Shown here one piece after another: positions 1 through 8,218 of a DNA stretch of 64,000 bases. A program made the position numbers and the translations under genes. Below the pieces are notes generated by a model. It saw only the letters and a program-made list of their open reading frames with translations, was not told the DNA's origin and did no database searches. This DNA is from Rhizobium deserti (GTDB taxonomy: Bacteria > Pseudomonadota > Alphaproteobacteria > Rhizobiales > Rhizobiaceae): assembly GCF_004358025.1 (NCBI RefSeq), contig NZ_SMTL01000008.1, positions 118,643-182,642 of the forward strand. The letters run 5' to 3'. Numbering within the stretch: the first letter of the stretch is position 1; every line of letters starts with the position of its first letter.

Positions 1-1225
1 TCTGCTTCAACTTATCGATAAGGAATTCAATCGCGTCCGTCGTACCCATTGGCGCAAGAATTCGGCGAAGAACAAAGATCTTTTGCAAGTCCTGACGCGG
101 AACGAGCAAGTCTTCCTTACGGGTACCGGACTTGAGGATGTCCATGGACGGGAAGATGCGCTTGTCGGCCACCTTGCGATCAAGCACGATTTCCGAATTG
201 CCCGTTCCCTTGAATTCTTCGAAGATCACTTCGTCCATCCGGCTGCCTGTATCGATCAGGGCCGTGGCTATGATGGTCAGCGAGCCGCCTTCTTCGATGT
301 TGCGCGCCGCGCCGAAGAAGCGCTTGGGACGCTGGAGAGCGTTGGCGTCCACGCCGCCTGTCAGAACCTTGCCAGACGAAGGGACCACGGTGTTGTAAGC
401 GCGCCCAAGGCGGGTGATGGAATCGAGCAGGATGACAACGTCGCGGCCGTGCTCGACAAGCCTCTTGGCCTTCTCGATCACCATTTCCGCTACCTGGACG
501 TGGCGAACGGCCGGCTCGTCGAAAGTGGACGAAACAACTTCACCCTTCACCGACCGCTGCATGTCTGTCACTTCTTCCGGCCGCTCGTCGATCAGGAGAA
601 CGATGAGATAACATTCCGGATGGTTTGCGGTGATGGAATGGGCGATGTTCTGCAGCAGAACCGTTTTACCAGTGCGTGGAGGAGCAACAATCAGTCCGCG
701 CTGACCCTTACCAAGCGGCGCAACCAGATCAATGACACGGGCTGACAAGTCCTTGGATGTCGGTACGTCCAGCTCCATCTTGAAGCGATCGTTAGGATAG
801 AGCGGCGTGAGGTTGTCGAAATGGACCTTGTGGCGAATTTTCTCCGGGTCGTCGAAATTGATTGTGTTGACCTTCAGCAGCGCGAAATAACGCTCGCCTT
901 CCTTAGGTCCCCGGATCGGTCCCTCGACCGTGTCGCCTGTCTTCAACGAAAAGCGCCGGATTTGCGAGGGCGAAATATAAATATCGTCCGGGCCCGGCAG
1001 GTAATTGGCGTTCGCAGAGCGAAGAAAACCGAAGCCGTCCTGCAGTACTTCAACAACGCCTTCGCCAATGATCTCAATGTCCTGGCTTGCCAGAACCTTG
1101 AGGATTGCAAACATCAGCTCCTGCTTTCGCATCGTGCTGGCGTTCTCAACCTCGAGCGATTCGGCGAAGGTCAACAAATCAGTCGGAGATTTGCTCTTGA
1201 GTTCTTGAAGCTTCATTTCAGCCAT
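1..1225 (-). CDS. rho: Transcription termination factor Rho (3' end outside window)
   Basis: Rho is the hexameric RNA-dependent ATPase that ends transcription of untranslated RNA. I read the minus strand directly because the gene runs off the left edge. It starts with ATG at 1225 (MAEMKLQELKSKSP) and stays open to base 1, about 408 codons of a family length near 420, so only the last dozen or so residues are missing. The N-terminal RNA-binding domain contains the RNP1-like stretch DGFGFLR. The ATPase core has Walker A PPRTGKT with its lysine near residue 187, followed by LLIDERPEEVTD. An in-frame ATG three codons later (1216) is an alternative start. In rhizobia rho is followed by mnmE, gidA, gidB and parAB, which would lie beyond this edge (inference from synteny). 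Confidence 0.96.
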   Translation of the reverse strand, partial: MAEMKLQELKSKSPTDLLTFAESLEVENASTMRKQELMFAILKVLASQDIEIIGEGVVEVLQDGFGFLRSANANYLPGPDDIYISPSQIRRFSLKTGDTVEGPIRGPKEGERYFALLKVNTINFDDPEKIRHKVHFDNLTPLYPNDRFKMELDVPTSKDLSARVIDLVAPLGKGQRGLIVAPPRTGKTVLLQNIAHSITANHPECYLIVLLIDERPEEVTDMQRSVKGEVVSSTFDEPAVRHVQVAEMVIEKAKRLVEHGRDVVILLDSITRLGRAYNTVVPSSGKVLTGGVDANALQRPKRFFGAARNIEEGGSLTIIATALIDTGSRMDEVIFEEFKGTGNSEIVLDRKVADKRIFPSMDILKSGTRKEDLLVPRQDLQKIFVLRRILAPMGTTDAIEFLIDKLKQ

Positions 1226-1351
1226 GAAGGGAGGACCATATTGAGAATTCAGGGAGGATGTAGGCGTGTCGGTGGAATTCGCTACCGCGGATAATGGTCC
1301 GGGACGATGAGATTACACGCATGCCACGAGATGAGGTGGCGATGAAAATAG

Positions 1352-1367
1352 CGATTCACGTGGAACG
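1352..1367. promoter_or_regulatory. Degenerate parS-like ParB site upstream of rho
   Basis: The sequence CGATTCACGTGGAACG matches 12 of 16 positions of the general parS consensus TGTTTCACGTGAAACA and keeps the central CACGTG. It lies in the 178-bp gap between hemJ and rho, about 1.8 kb from the predicted oriC. On its own it would be a weak call. It is kept because five further variants occur in this window. GATTC (1353-1357) is a GANTC methylation site. Confidence 0.4.
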
Positions 1368-1403
1368 CCGCAAGAGGCATTCGCTAATCTGTCTGATAAT
1401 AGA

Positions 1404-1949
1404 TTAGAACGGCTTCACAATAACCAGAATGACGATGCCGATCATCAGCACGGTCGGGATCTCGTTCATCATCCTCCAGTAGCGGGAAGACTTGCGCGGA
1501 CCATCCGCCGCGAAGCGACGAACAGCCCTGCCGAAGAAGACGTGCACCAGCGTCATCAACACGACAAGCGCGATTTTCGCATGCAGCCAACCACCCTGAA
1601 ATCCATAGACTTCCCAAGCCAAAAACAGGCCCAGTATCCAGGTAATCATCATGGCGGGGTTCATGATGATTTTCAGCAGCCGAGCCTCCATCATCTTGAA
1701 CGTTTCCGACTGGGGCGAACCGGCTTCGGCGTCGCTGTGATAGATGAAAAGCCGCGGCAGATAGAGCAATCCCGCCATCCAGGAAATCACGGCGATGACG
1801 TGGAAAGCCTTGACGTAGAGCAGGAAATCGTCCGGCTGACTGAGATAAACCGCAGCCAAAATGACAACGAAAACAGCGAGCGCGATGAAGGCTCGAAACG
1901 CTGAGCGTTTTCCGGCAGAAGCGCCGGCCTGATTATCACCCGCCGTCAC
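1404..1949 (-). CDS. hemJ: Protoporphyrinogen IX oxidase, HemJ type
   Basis: HemJ is the membrane-bound, haem-containing oxidase that converts protoporphyrinogen IX to protoporphyrin IX in many alphaproteobacteria. The 181-residue product has several hydrophobic helices. One carries the KAFHVIAVISWMAGLLYLPRLF signature, interrupted here only by my spacing limit, with the conserved HemJ histidine; another is the helix at NPAMMITWILGLFLAW. The start ATG overlaps the hemE stop by 4 bases, so the two are translationally coupled and act in successive parts of haem synthesis. The family was formerly annotated UPF0093. A short polar N-terminus of about 18 residues precedes the first helix. Confidence 0.92.
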   Translation of the reverse strand: MTAGDNQAGASAGKRSAFRAFIALAVFVVILAAVYLSQPDDFLLYVKAFHVIAVISWMAGLLYLPRLFIYHSDAEAGSPQSETFKMMEARLLKIIMNPAMMITWILGLFLAWEVYGFQGGWLHAKIALVVLMTLVHVFFGRAVRRFAADGPRKSSRYWRMMNEIPTVLMIGIVILVIVKPF

Positions 1950-2980
1950 GGTGCAAAACCGCGAACGCGGTTGACGAGCGTGGCGACGTGATCCGGATCA
2001 GCCTCCGGCGTGATGCCGTGGCCGAGATTGAATATCAGCGGACCGTTTCCAAGCGTTTGGAGGATAGCATCAATACCGTCCTCCAATGCCTGGCCACCAG
2101 CGACAACCCGCATTGGATCAAGATTGCCCTGAACCGGCCCGTCCTTCTGCAGATCAGCTGCGAAGGAGAGGGGAACCGACCAGTCGAGGCCGATGGCGTC
2201 GGCTTGGGTTCTCTGGCGGTAGGTCTTGAGGTTGAAGCCGGCACCTTTTGCAAAAGCTATCACCTTGGCTCCAGGGCGTTGAGAATGGACGATATCGATC
2301 ATCCGCTCAACGGGTTTGATCGCATGTTTTTCAAACTCTCGCTCCCCAAGAACGCCTGCCCAGGAATCGAAGATCTGAACCGCATCAGCCCCAGCATCGA
2401 TCTGGCTGATCAGATATTCCGCCGAGACCTCGGCCAGTAGGGCGAGAAGTTTCTCAAAAGCTTCCGGGTATCTATAGGCGAAGAGACGGGCAGGAGCCTG
2501 ATCCGGTGTACCTTGTCCTGCGATCATATAGGTGGCCACGGTCCAGGGCGCACCGCAAAAGCCAAGCAGAGCAGTTTCTGGCGGAAGCTGCTCCCGCAGC
2601 CTTGTGACCGTCTCGAGAACCGGTTTCAAATAATCGATCACGCCACTGGCGCTGAGTTGCAGGATCTCATCAACCGTGATGGGATCCATCCTCGGTCCTT
2701 CACCCTGAACGAATCGAACGTTTCTTTGCAAGGCGTCCGGGACAACCAGGATGTCGGAAAACAGGATAGCCGCATCAAAGCCATAGCGCCGGATTGGCTG
2801 AAGCGTGACTTCGACTGCCAGATCCGGTGAGTAACAAAGATCGAGAAAGCCACCGGCACGTGCTCTCACTTCCCGATACTCTGGAAGATAGCGACCCGCC
2901 TGTCTCATCAGCCAGACGGGGGGAGGACTGACTGTCTTTCCCTCAAGCACACTGACTATCTTCCGGTTCGTCCCGGTCAA
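1946..2980 (-). CDS. hemE: Uroporphyrinogen decarboxylase
   Basis: HemE decarboxylates uroporphyrinogen III to coproporphyrinogen III in the cytoplasm. The 344-residue product has the family's usual length. It contains the N-terminal signature PPVWLMRQAGRYLPEYR and the motif GFCGAPWTVATYMI, and it ends with the conserved region LIFNLGHGITPEADPDHV. The gene reads away from oriC and is coupled to hemJ by a 4-base overlap. hemE is the classic left neighbour of the chromosomal origin in Caulobacter and Sinorhizobium, so the gap upstream of it is the first place to look for oriC. Its own promoter should lie within that gap. Confidence 0.97.
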   Translation of the reverse strand: MTGTNRKIVSVLEGKTVSPPPVWLMRQAGRYLPEYREVRARAGGFLDLCYSPDLAVEVTLQPIRRYGFDAAILFSDILVVPDALQRNVRFVQGEGPRMDPITVDEILQLSASGVIDYLKPVLETVTRLREQLPPETALLGFCGAPWTVATYMIAGQGTPDQAPARLFAYRYPEAFEKLLALLAEVSAEYLISQIDAGADAVQIFDSWAGVLGEREFEKHAIKPVERMIDIVHSQRPGAKVIAFAKGAGFNLKTYRQRTQADAIGLDWSVPLSFAADLQKDGPVQGNLDPMRVVAGGQALEDGIDAILQTLGNGPLIFNLGHGITPEADPDHVATLVNRVRGFAP

Positions 2981-3380
2981 TGGGTTCTCCCTCTAATAAA
3001 AGAAAATCATTTTAGAAGGTTTCTATTTCTTAGAGTCGGTGAGTAGCAAGGATTAAAGTGAGATCACAGGCAGTGCGACAATCCACCGCCGAAAGCTGTC
3101 CCCGAGGAAATAAAAATGACAAAACAAATTGAAGTCGGGGATAAGCCGAATAGACGAGCAGATTCAGCGATATCAATAGGCAAGAAAATGAGCGTGCTTG
3201 TGGAAAGGCTGTGCAAAAGCTGCCGTAACGGATGCATTGTCCCCGTCATCCACAGCGCCGCTGATAACGTGTCCCCGAATGAGCGTTTGTGGAAAAGTCG
3301 GCAGTTTTCCCAGCTGCGGCGGGCTGCCCCCTAGAACCCGATCGTCTCTCCCCAGTTATCAACAAAGGGTTAAGTTTAGC
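2981..3380. other. oriC: Predicted chromosomal origin of replication (oriC)
   Basis: This 400-bp non-coding gap separates divergent hemE and the PPDK-regulator gene, the standard place of alphaproteobacterial oriC. The hemE-side third (about 2990-3060) is AT-rich and could be the unwinding element. Boxes one mismatch from the DnaA consensus TTATCCACA are TCATCCACA at 3246-3254, TTTTCCACA (minus strand) at 3288-3296 and TTATCAACA at 3356-3364. Two-mismatch boxes lie at 3136-3144, 3199-3207 and 3210-3218. GANTC methylation sites occur at 3033-3037 and 3161-3165, with another at 3423 just inside the next gene. I found no full CtrA box (TTAA-N7-TTAA). Surrounding genes mostly read away from this point. 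The call rests on context plus boxes. Confidence 0.82.
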
Positions 3381-4202
3381 GTGGAGAACCGAAAAACCTT
3401 CTTCCATCTGCACCTGATTTCGGACTCAACCGGAGAAACGCTGATTTCAGCCGCACGCGCCGTCTCAGCGCAATTTCAGCATTCGCTTGCCATTGAACAC
3501 GTCTACCCGCTCGTACGGAACCGCAAGCAGTTGCTGGCTGTGCTGGAGGCGGTGGATCAGGAACCCGGAATTGTTCTTTACACGATTGTCGATCATGACC
3601 TTGCCGCGCTGGTCGAGCTGCGTTGCAGGGAGATGGGGCTTCCAAGCGTCAATGTACTTGAACCGGTCATGATCACGTTTCAGGCCTATCTCGGTGCCCC
3701 GTCGCGCCGCCGCGTTGGTGCTCAGCACGCGCTCAATGCAGACTATTTCAAACGCATCGAAGCTCTGAATTTCGCCATGGATCATGACGATGGCCAAATG
3801 CCGGAAGACTATGAAGAGGCGGACATTGTTCTGGTTGGTATCAGCCGAACGTCCAAAACACCGACAAGCATCTATCTTGCCAATCGCGGCATCAAGACAG
3901 CCAATATTCCCATTGTTCCAGGGATCGAACTTCCTGCAGCTCTCTTCCAAGTGAAAACACCGTTGATCGTCGGGCTGGTTGCGACCACCGATCGCATCAG
4001 TCAGGTTCGCGAAAATCGTGAACTGGGCACGTCGCAAGGCTTCGATCGCCAGGTTTACACCAATCGCGCGACGATCAATGAAGAGCTCAAATACGCGCGC
4101 GCCCTTTGCGCCAGACACAATTGGCCCATCATAGATGTCACCCGCCGATCGATTGAAGAGACTGCAGCCGCGATCGTTGCGCTTCGCCCGAAGCTGCGTT
4201 AA
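3381..4202 (+). CDS. ppsR: Pyruvate,phosphate dikinase (or PEP synthase) regulatory protein, kinase-PPPase family
   Basis: This family (DUF299) is a bifunctional ADP-dependent threonine kinase and phosphate-dependent pyrophosphorylase. It switches PPDK or PEP synthase off and on and so controls the pyruvate/PEP balance. The start is the GTG at 3381, giving 273 residues that begin MENRKTFFHLHLISDSTGETL, the conserved family N-terminus. The reading frame stays open upstream to 3198, but that stretch is oriC and carries no family sequence. The nucleotide-binding motif GISRTSKTPTS is at about residues 153-163. The PPDK gene itself is not in the window. pckA, another PEP-node enzyme, lies 37 kb away. 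Confidence 0.93.
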   Translation: MENRKTFFHLHLISDSTGETLISAARAVSAQFQHSLAIEHVYPLVRNRKQLLAVLEAVDQEPGIVLYTIVDHDLAALVELRCREMGLPSVNVLEPVMITFQAYLGAPSRRRVGAQHALNADYFKRIEALNFAMDHDDGQMPEDYEEADIVLVGISRTSKTPTSIYLANRGIKTANIPIVPGIELPAALFQVKTPLIVGLVATTDRISQVRENRELGTSQGFDRQVYTNRATINEELKYARALCARHNWPIIDVTRRSIEETAAAIVALRPKLR

Positions 4203-4228
4203 TCGGCGCCTGTCATTGGGAGATCATC

Positions 4229-4822
4229 GTGACGCAATATCTCGTGCTCGCCTCTTCAAGCCCCTTCCGCCGAATGCTGATGGAAAATGCCGGCCTCAGC
4301 TTCGAAAGCCATCCCGCCAAAATCGACGAGCGCAAGATCGAGGCCACACTGGGTGTGTCTGGTCCCGACCAAGTCGCTTTGTCACTTGCCAGGGCGAAGG
4401 CGCTCGATGTGAGCAGCCGGTTCCAGGATCGATTGATCATCGGCTCCGACCAGACCATGTCTCTGGGCTCTCGGGTATTTCACAAGCCAAGGTCCCTAGC
4501 GGAAGCGAGGGAAAACTTGCTCGCACTCTCCAGTGCCACCCACAGGCTGAACAGCGCCGTAGCCCTGGTCCGCAATGGTGAAGTTGTCTGGGAGCATGTT
4601 TCATATGCGGATCTGACCGTCCGTGAGTTGAGTGGGCAGTTCGTGGACCGTTACCTCGCAAGAGTGGGAGATAAGGTTTTAGGCAGCGTTGGCGCCTACC
4701 AATTGGAGGGGGAGGGGATCCAGCTTTTCTCCAGGATCGACGGCGATTACTTTACTATCCTCGGTCTCCCCATGCTGCCGCTTCTGCAACAGCTTCGATT
4801 GCTTGAGGCAATAGATGGCTGA
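4229..4822 (+). CDS. Maf-like nucleotide pyrophosphatase
   Basis: Maf proteins hydrolyse non-canonical or methylated nucleoside triphosphates to monophosphates. The 197-residue product starts at a GTG and shows LASSSPFRRMLMENAGL at the N-terminus, the acidic IDERK motif, GSDQTMSL at about residue 72 and HRLNSAVAL further on. The arginine-rich SPFRR and the GSDQ motif fit the YceF (7-methyl-GTP) branch slightly better than the YhdE (dTTP/UTP) branch, but I cannot settle this by eye. The 3' end overlaps aroE by 8 bases, and the overlap coincides with a parS-like site. Confidence 0.9.
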   Translation: MTQYLVLASSSPFRRMLMENAGLSFESHPAKIDERKIEATLGVSGPDQVALSLARAKALDVSSRFQDRLIIGSDQTMSLGSRVFHKPRSLAEARENLLALSSATHRLNSAVALVRNGEVVWEHVSYADLTVRELSGQFVDRYLARVGDKVLGSVGAYQLEGEGIQLFSRIDGDYFTILGLPMLPLLQQLRLLEAIDG

Positions 4823-5672
4823 TTCACGTGAAACATATATGGTTAATGCTTTTGTCACGGGATGGCCGATCAAGCATTCCCGCTCGCCGCTGATCCACCG
4901 GCACTGGTTGAAGCGTCATGACATTCACGGCTCCTATAAGGCCGAGGCTGTAGCTCCGGAAGAATTCCCGGCTTTCATTCACTCATTGAAACAGGATGAA
5001 GCAGGCTATCGCGGTGGCAATGTCACCATTCCTCACAAGGAACTTGCTTATCAACTGTCCGATAAGCCCGATGAGATCGCGCAGGAACTAGGGGCCGCCA
5101 ATACCCTCTGGATGAATGAAGGTCTGCTCCATGCGACAAATACTGATGGCTACGGCTTTACCGCCAATCTCGATTATATGCGTCCGGGTTGGGACAAAGC
5201 TGAACGGGCGGTCGTTTTCGGTGCAGGCGGTGCGAGCCGCGCCGTTATCCAGGCCATTCGTGACCGTGGCTTTAGTGAGATCCACGTCATCAACCGGACC
5301 TTGGCGCGAGCGCAGGAACTACGGCATCGCTTCGGTTCACAGGTCTACGCCCACAGCCCTGAGGCTCTTTCGGAGGTCATGACCGAGGCGGGGCTTTTCG
5401 TGAACACCACGTCTGTTGGAATGGATGGGAGCGATGCACCGGATATCGATTTTTCCATGCTAGCACCAGATGCTCTTGTGACGGACATTGTTTATATCCC
5501 GCTGATGACACCTTTACTGAGGCAGGCTCGTAAGCAGGGCTTTCGGACTGCCGATGGTTTGGGCATGTTGCTGCATCAAGCCGTTCCCGGTTTCGAAAAG
5601 TGGTTCGGCTTTCGCCCTGAGCCGGATCAGGAGATCCGCGAGCTGGTGATCCGGGATATGGAGCAACATTGA
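4815..5672 (+). CDS. aroE: Shikimate dehydrogenase (NADP+)
   Basis: AroE reduces 3-dehydroshikimate to shikimate in aromatic amino acid synthesis. The 285 residues include the shikimate-binding SRSPLIH near the N-terminus, catalytic Lys75 in TIPHKE, and the NADP-binding glycine motif GAGGASRAV. I chose the ATG at 4815 because its product begins MADSRET, which resembles rhizobial AroE starts as I recall them; the later in-frame ATG at 4839 would shorten the protein by eight residues. Codons 3-7 (Asp-Ser-Arg-Glu-Thr) are spelled by a 15/16 parS match. The gene overlaps maf upstream and touches coaE downstream. Confidence 0.96.
   Translation: MADSRETYMVNAFVTGWPIKHSRSPLIHRHWLKRHDIHGSYKAEAVAPEEFPAFIHSLKQDEAGYRGGNVTIPHKELAYQLSDKPDEIAQELGAANTLWMNEGLLHATNTDGYGFTANLDYMRPGWDKAERAVVFGAGGASRAVIQAIRDRGFSEIHVINRTLARAQELRHRFGSQVYAHSPEALSEVMTEAGLFVNTTSVGMDGSDAPDIDFSMLAPDALVTDIVYIPLMTPLLRQARKQGFRTADGLGMLLHQAVPGFEKWFGFRPEPDQEIRELVIRDMEQH
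4820..4835. promoter_or_regulatory. parS: parS-like ParB site inside aroE start region
   Basis: TGATTCACGTGAAACA matches 15 of 16 positions of the parS consensus TGTTTCACGTGAAACA. It lies 1.4 kb right of the predicted oriC, across the maf stop codon and the first codons of aroE. A GANTC site (GATTC, 4821-4825) replaces the canonical GTTTC in the left arm. Origin-proximal parS sites are the loading points of ParB for ParAB-driven segregation. Confidence 0.85.
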
Positions 5673-6277
5673 TGATCATCATCGGTCTGACCGGATCGAT
5701 CGGCATGGGGAAATCGACGACTGCAGCCATGTTCGAACAGGAAGGTATTCCGGTCAACGACGCTGATGCGGTCGTTCATGAACTCTACCGAGGCGACGCC
5801 GTTGGCCCTGTCGCCGAAGCTTTTCCAGGAACGCTCAAAGACGGCGCAATCGATCGGCAGGAGCTTTCGCGGCAACTTTCTGTTGATCCTGGAAAGCTTC
5901 GCTTACTGGAATCCATTGTTCACCCCCTCGTTCGCCAGCGAGAGGCGGACTTCTTGAACCATCACAGGGAAGCCGGAGCCGAGATCGTCGTCCTCGATAT
6001 CCCGCTGCTATTCGAAACTGAGGGGGAGGAGCGCGTCGATGTGGTCGTTGTCGTTTCCTGTGATCCACAGATTCAAAAGCAAAGAGTGCTTGCGCGGCCG
6101 GGCATGAGCGAAGACAAGTTGGAGATGATTCTTGCCCGACAGGTTCCAGATCGCGAGAAGCGCGAAAAAGCCGATTTCATTATAGACACCGGAACAGGAA
6201 TCGACGCGGCAAGGCAAAGGGTCAGGCAGATCATCACTTCCCTAAAATCCGGAAACATGAGCGACAAGTATGCGTGA
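5672..6277 (+). CDS. coaE: Dephospho-CoA kinase
   Basis: CoaE phosphorylates dephospho-CoA at the ribose 3'-OH, the last step of coenzyme A synthesis. The ATG at 5672 gives 201 residues beginning MIIIGLTGSIGMGKST, with the P-loop at residues 8-15. A TTG one codon upstream (5669) is possible but less likely. The start shares one base with the aroE stop (TGATG), and the end overlaps dnaQ by 8 bases, so aroE-coaE-dnaQ form one transcript. DADAVVHELY and DIPLLFET are further family motifs. Another CoA enzyme, pantothenate kinase coaA, is elsewhere in this window (43.1 kb). Confidence 0.95.
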   Translation: MIIIGLTGSIGMGKSTTAAMFEQEGIPVNDADAVVHELYRGDAVGPVAEAFPGTLKDGAIDRQELSRQLSVDPGKLRLLESIVHPLVRQREADFLNHHREAGAEIVVLDIPLLFETEGEERVDVVVVVSCDPQIQKQRVLARPGMSEDKLEMILARQVPDREKREKADFIIDTGTGIDAARQRVRQIITSLKSGNMSDKYA

Positions 6278-6977
6278 GATCATCTTCGATACGGAAACGA
6301 CAGGCTTGGAAACTCGCTCCGACCGGATCATCGAAATCGGTGGCGTCGAGCTCGTCAATAACTTTCCGACCGGCAGGACGCTGCATCTCTACATCAATCC
6401 AGGAGACCGCAAGGTTCATCCGGATGCTCTCGCCGTGCACGGTATCACGGACGAATTCCTGAAAGACAAACCGCACTTCGGCGAGGTTGTGCAGCAGATC
6501 TTGGACTTCTTTGATGGGGCCAAATGGATCGCTCACAACGCGACATTCGATATGGGCTTCATCAACGCGGAACTGGAGCGGATTGGTCTTCCGCCGGTGC
6601 TGCCTGATCGGGTGGTGGATACGCTTTCCATGGCTCGCCGGAAACACCCGATGGGGCCGAATTCGCTCGACGCGCTTTGCCGGCGCTATGGTGTGGACAA
6701 CGGTCATCGTGCCAAGCACGGCGCGCTTCTCGACTCCGAACTGCTAGCAGAAGTTTACATCGAGATGACCGGTGGCCGCCAGGCGGCTCTGGGTCTCGTC
6801 GGCGCAGAGCAGAACAGGACCACTATCGAGGTCGAGGAAGTCGTCGTTACAACTAGGCTGGGCCGCCCGCGGCCCCTGCCGAACCGGCTGAACCCTGCCG
6901 ACCTGGAAGCGCATGCCGCCATGGTCGCGTCCTTGAAAGACAAGGCCATTTGGCTGAAATACGGCCCGGCGCCGTGA
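6270..6977 (+). CDS. dnaQ: DNA polymerase III epsilon subunit (proofreading exonuclease)
   Basis: DnaQ provides 3'-5' proofreading within the replicative polymerase core. The 235-residue product has the three exonuclease motifs: DTE with Asp7 and Glu9 near the N-terminus, HNATFDMGF in the middle, and HRAKHGALLDSELLAEVY with the catalytic His/Asp pair. The C-terminal tail, which binds the alpha subunit, is present. It is the last gene of the ppsR-maf-aroE-coaE-dnaQ run and is followed directly by a bidirectional terminator. Adjacent coaE-dnaQ-secB is a common alphaproteobacterial order. Confidence 0.95.
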   Translation: MREIIFDTETTGLETRSDRIIEIGGVELVNNFPTGRTLHLYINPGDRKVHPDALAVHGITDEFLKDKPHFGEVVQQILDFFDGAKWIAHNATFDMGFINAELERIGLPPVLPDRVVDTLSMARRKHPMGPNSLDALCRRYGVDNGHRAKHGALLDSELLAEVYIEMTGGRQAALGLVGAEQNRTTIEVEEVVVTTRLGRPRPLPNRLNPADLEAHAAMVASLKDKAIWLKYGPAP

Positions 6978-6979
6978 TC

Positions 6980-7009
6980 AAAAAAGCCCGGTCGTAACCG
7001 GACTTTTTT
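6980..7009. terminator. Bidirectional intrinsic terminator between dnaQ and secB
   Basis: AAGCCCGGT and ACCGGACTT pair around a CGTA loop with one mismatch. The stem is flanked by an A-run on the left and a T-run on the right, so it can end both convergent transcripts. Confidence 0.85.
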
Positions 7010-7024
7010 GTTTCAGCATCAGGT

Positions 7025-7501
7025 TCAGCTATTGAGAACCTGAACCTTGGACTTGGCTTGCTCTTCGGCCATGCGCTGCGTGAACATCTGTGCGAAATCG
7101 ATCGGGTCGATCATCAGTGGAGGAAAACCGCCGTTGCGAGTCACGTCGGCAATAATCTGACGGGCAAAGGGGAAAAGCAGGCGCGGGCATTCGATGAAAA
7201 GCAGCGGCAGCATATGCTCCTGCGGGAAGCCTGTGATCCGGAAGACGCCGCCGTAGACAAGTTCTGCAGCGAACACGACCTTTTCGTCGTCTCGTGCTTC
7301 AGCATTCAAGGATAGGATGACGTCAAAATCGGTTTCCGACAACGGATTTGCGTTGACGTTGACGTTGATATTGATGGCCGGTGCCTTGTCGCGCGCCTGC
7401 AAGGAGCGGGGAGCGCCCGGATTCTCGAAGGAAAGGTCCTTGGTATATTGGGCCAGGATGTTGAGCGAAGGAGTCGCGGCCTGTGTGTTGTCGTCTGCCA
7501 T
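7025..7501 (-). CDS. secB: Protein-export chaperone SecB
   Basis: SecB is the tetrameric cytoplasmic chaperone that holds preproteins unfolded and delivers them to SecA. The ATG at 7501 (MADDNTQAATPSLNIL) gives 158 residues, a normal length; an upstream in-frame ATG at 7543 adds 14 residues unlike the family. The conserved core is recognisable: LAQYTKDLSFENPGAP at the N-terminus, then FDVILSLNAEA, VYGGVFRITGF, FIECPRLLFPFAR and IDPIDFAQMF. It is transcribed toward dnaQ and shares the terminator there. Confidence 0.96.
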   Translation of the reverse strand: MADDNTQAATPSLNILAQYTKDLSFENPGAPRSLQARDKAPAININVNVNANPLSETDFDVILSLNAEARDDEKVVFAAELVYGGVFRITGFPQEHMLPLLFIECPRLLFPFARQIIADVTRNGGFPPLMIDPIDFAQMFTQRMAEEQAKSKVQVLNS

Positions 7502-7582
7502 AAGAATTCCTCGAGCCTTGGAATAGTTCAGGCCCTCTAACATTTCGTCTTAGGCCTTACAACCCTGGCCGCTGGCCGGGCT

Positions 7583-8095
7583 TCAGCAGTCTTTTTCGTC
7601 CGGCGGAGTCCAAGGTGATGGTGAACTGGGTCTCCGCTGAAACTCCTGCTCATCCAGATCGAATACCGGGCCCAGAGCTTCGGCTCTCGGCTTAGCGCTG
7701 CGATGTCGAGCAGTGAACCCTCCTTTGCCGGAACTTACGACGACGATCCGCTTTCCAATGGCCGACCAGATCAGGCTTCGTATGCCAGGGATGAAGAGCA
7801 GGATGCCGATGATATCCGTAAGGAAGCCAGGCAGGAGCAGGAGAACGCCGGCCACGACAATCATGGCCCCATCGATAAGCGCGCGACCGGGCATGCGGCC
7901 CTCTCGGCTTTCCTGGGAAATCTGCCTGAGCAAATGCATGCCCTGACTTCTCATCAATAATCCGCCGAGAATGGCAGTCCCGATGACGAGACCCAACGTG
8001 CCCCACAGTCCGACTGCGCGGCCAACGAGGACGAAGCCCGCGATTTCCGCTAGCGGCCATCCAAGAAGGAGCAAAGGCACAAGAAAGAGGCGCAT
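7583..8095 (-). CDS. fxsA: FxsA family inner-membrane protein
   Basis: FxsA proteins are small cytoplasmic membrane proteins. E. coli FxsA relieves exclusion of phage T7 by F plasmids when overproduced, but the physiological role is unclear. The 170-residue product has an N-terminal hydrophobic segment (about 1-25, LFLVPLLLLGWPLAEIAGFVLVG), a second helix (about 28-47) and a third around residues 78-105, then a polar tail of about 55 residues. The gene is divergent from the Tim44 gene and co-directional with secB, the order found in related genomes. Confidence 0.88.
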   Translation of the reverse strand: MRLFLVPLLLLGWPLAEIAGFVLVGRAVGLWGTLGLVIGTAILGGLLMRSQGMHLLRQISQESREGRMPGRALIDGAMIVVAGVLLLLPGFLTDIIGILLFIPGIRSLIWSAIGKRIVVVSSGKGGFTARHRSAKPRAEALGPVFDLDEQEFQRRPSSPSPWTPPDEKDC

Positions 8096-8218
8096 GATAT
8101 TGCCTATGTCGTGATAGTTATCTGTCCTGACCGTCTGCAGCGTCGCTATTTGAAGATGGCCCGTTGCAGACTATATGAGAAGCTGCACTGAAAATTTAAA
8201 CGGCAATTGCAGGTTAAG

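Noticed and set aside
3198..3380. Upstream extension of the ppsR reading frame
   Set aside because: It runs through the oriC region, has no family similarity, and the GTG at 3381 gives the conserved N-terminus.
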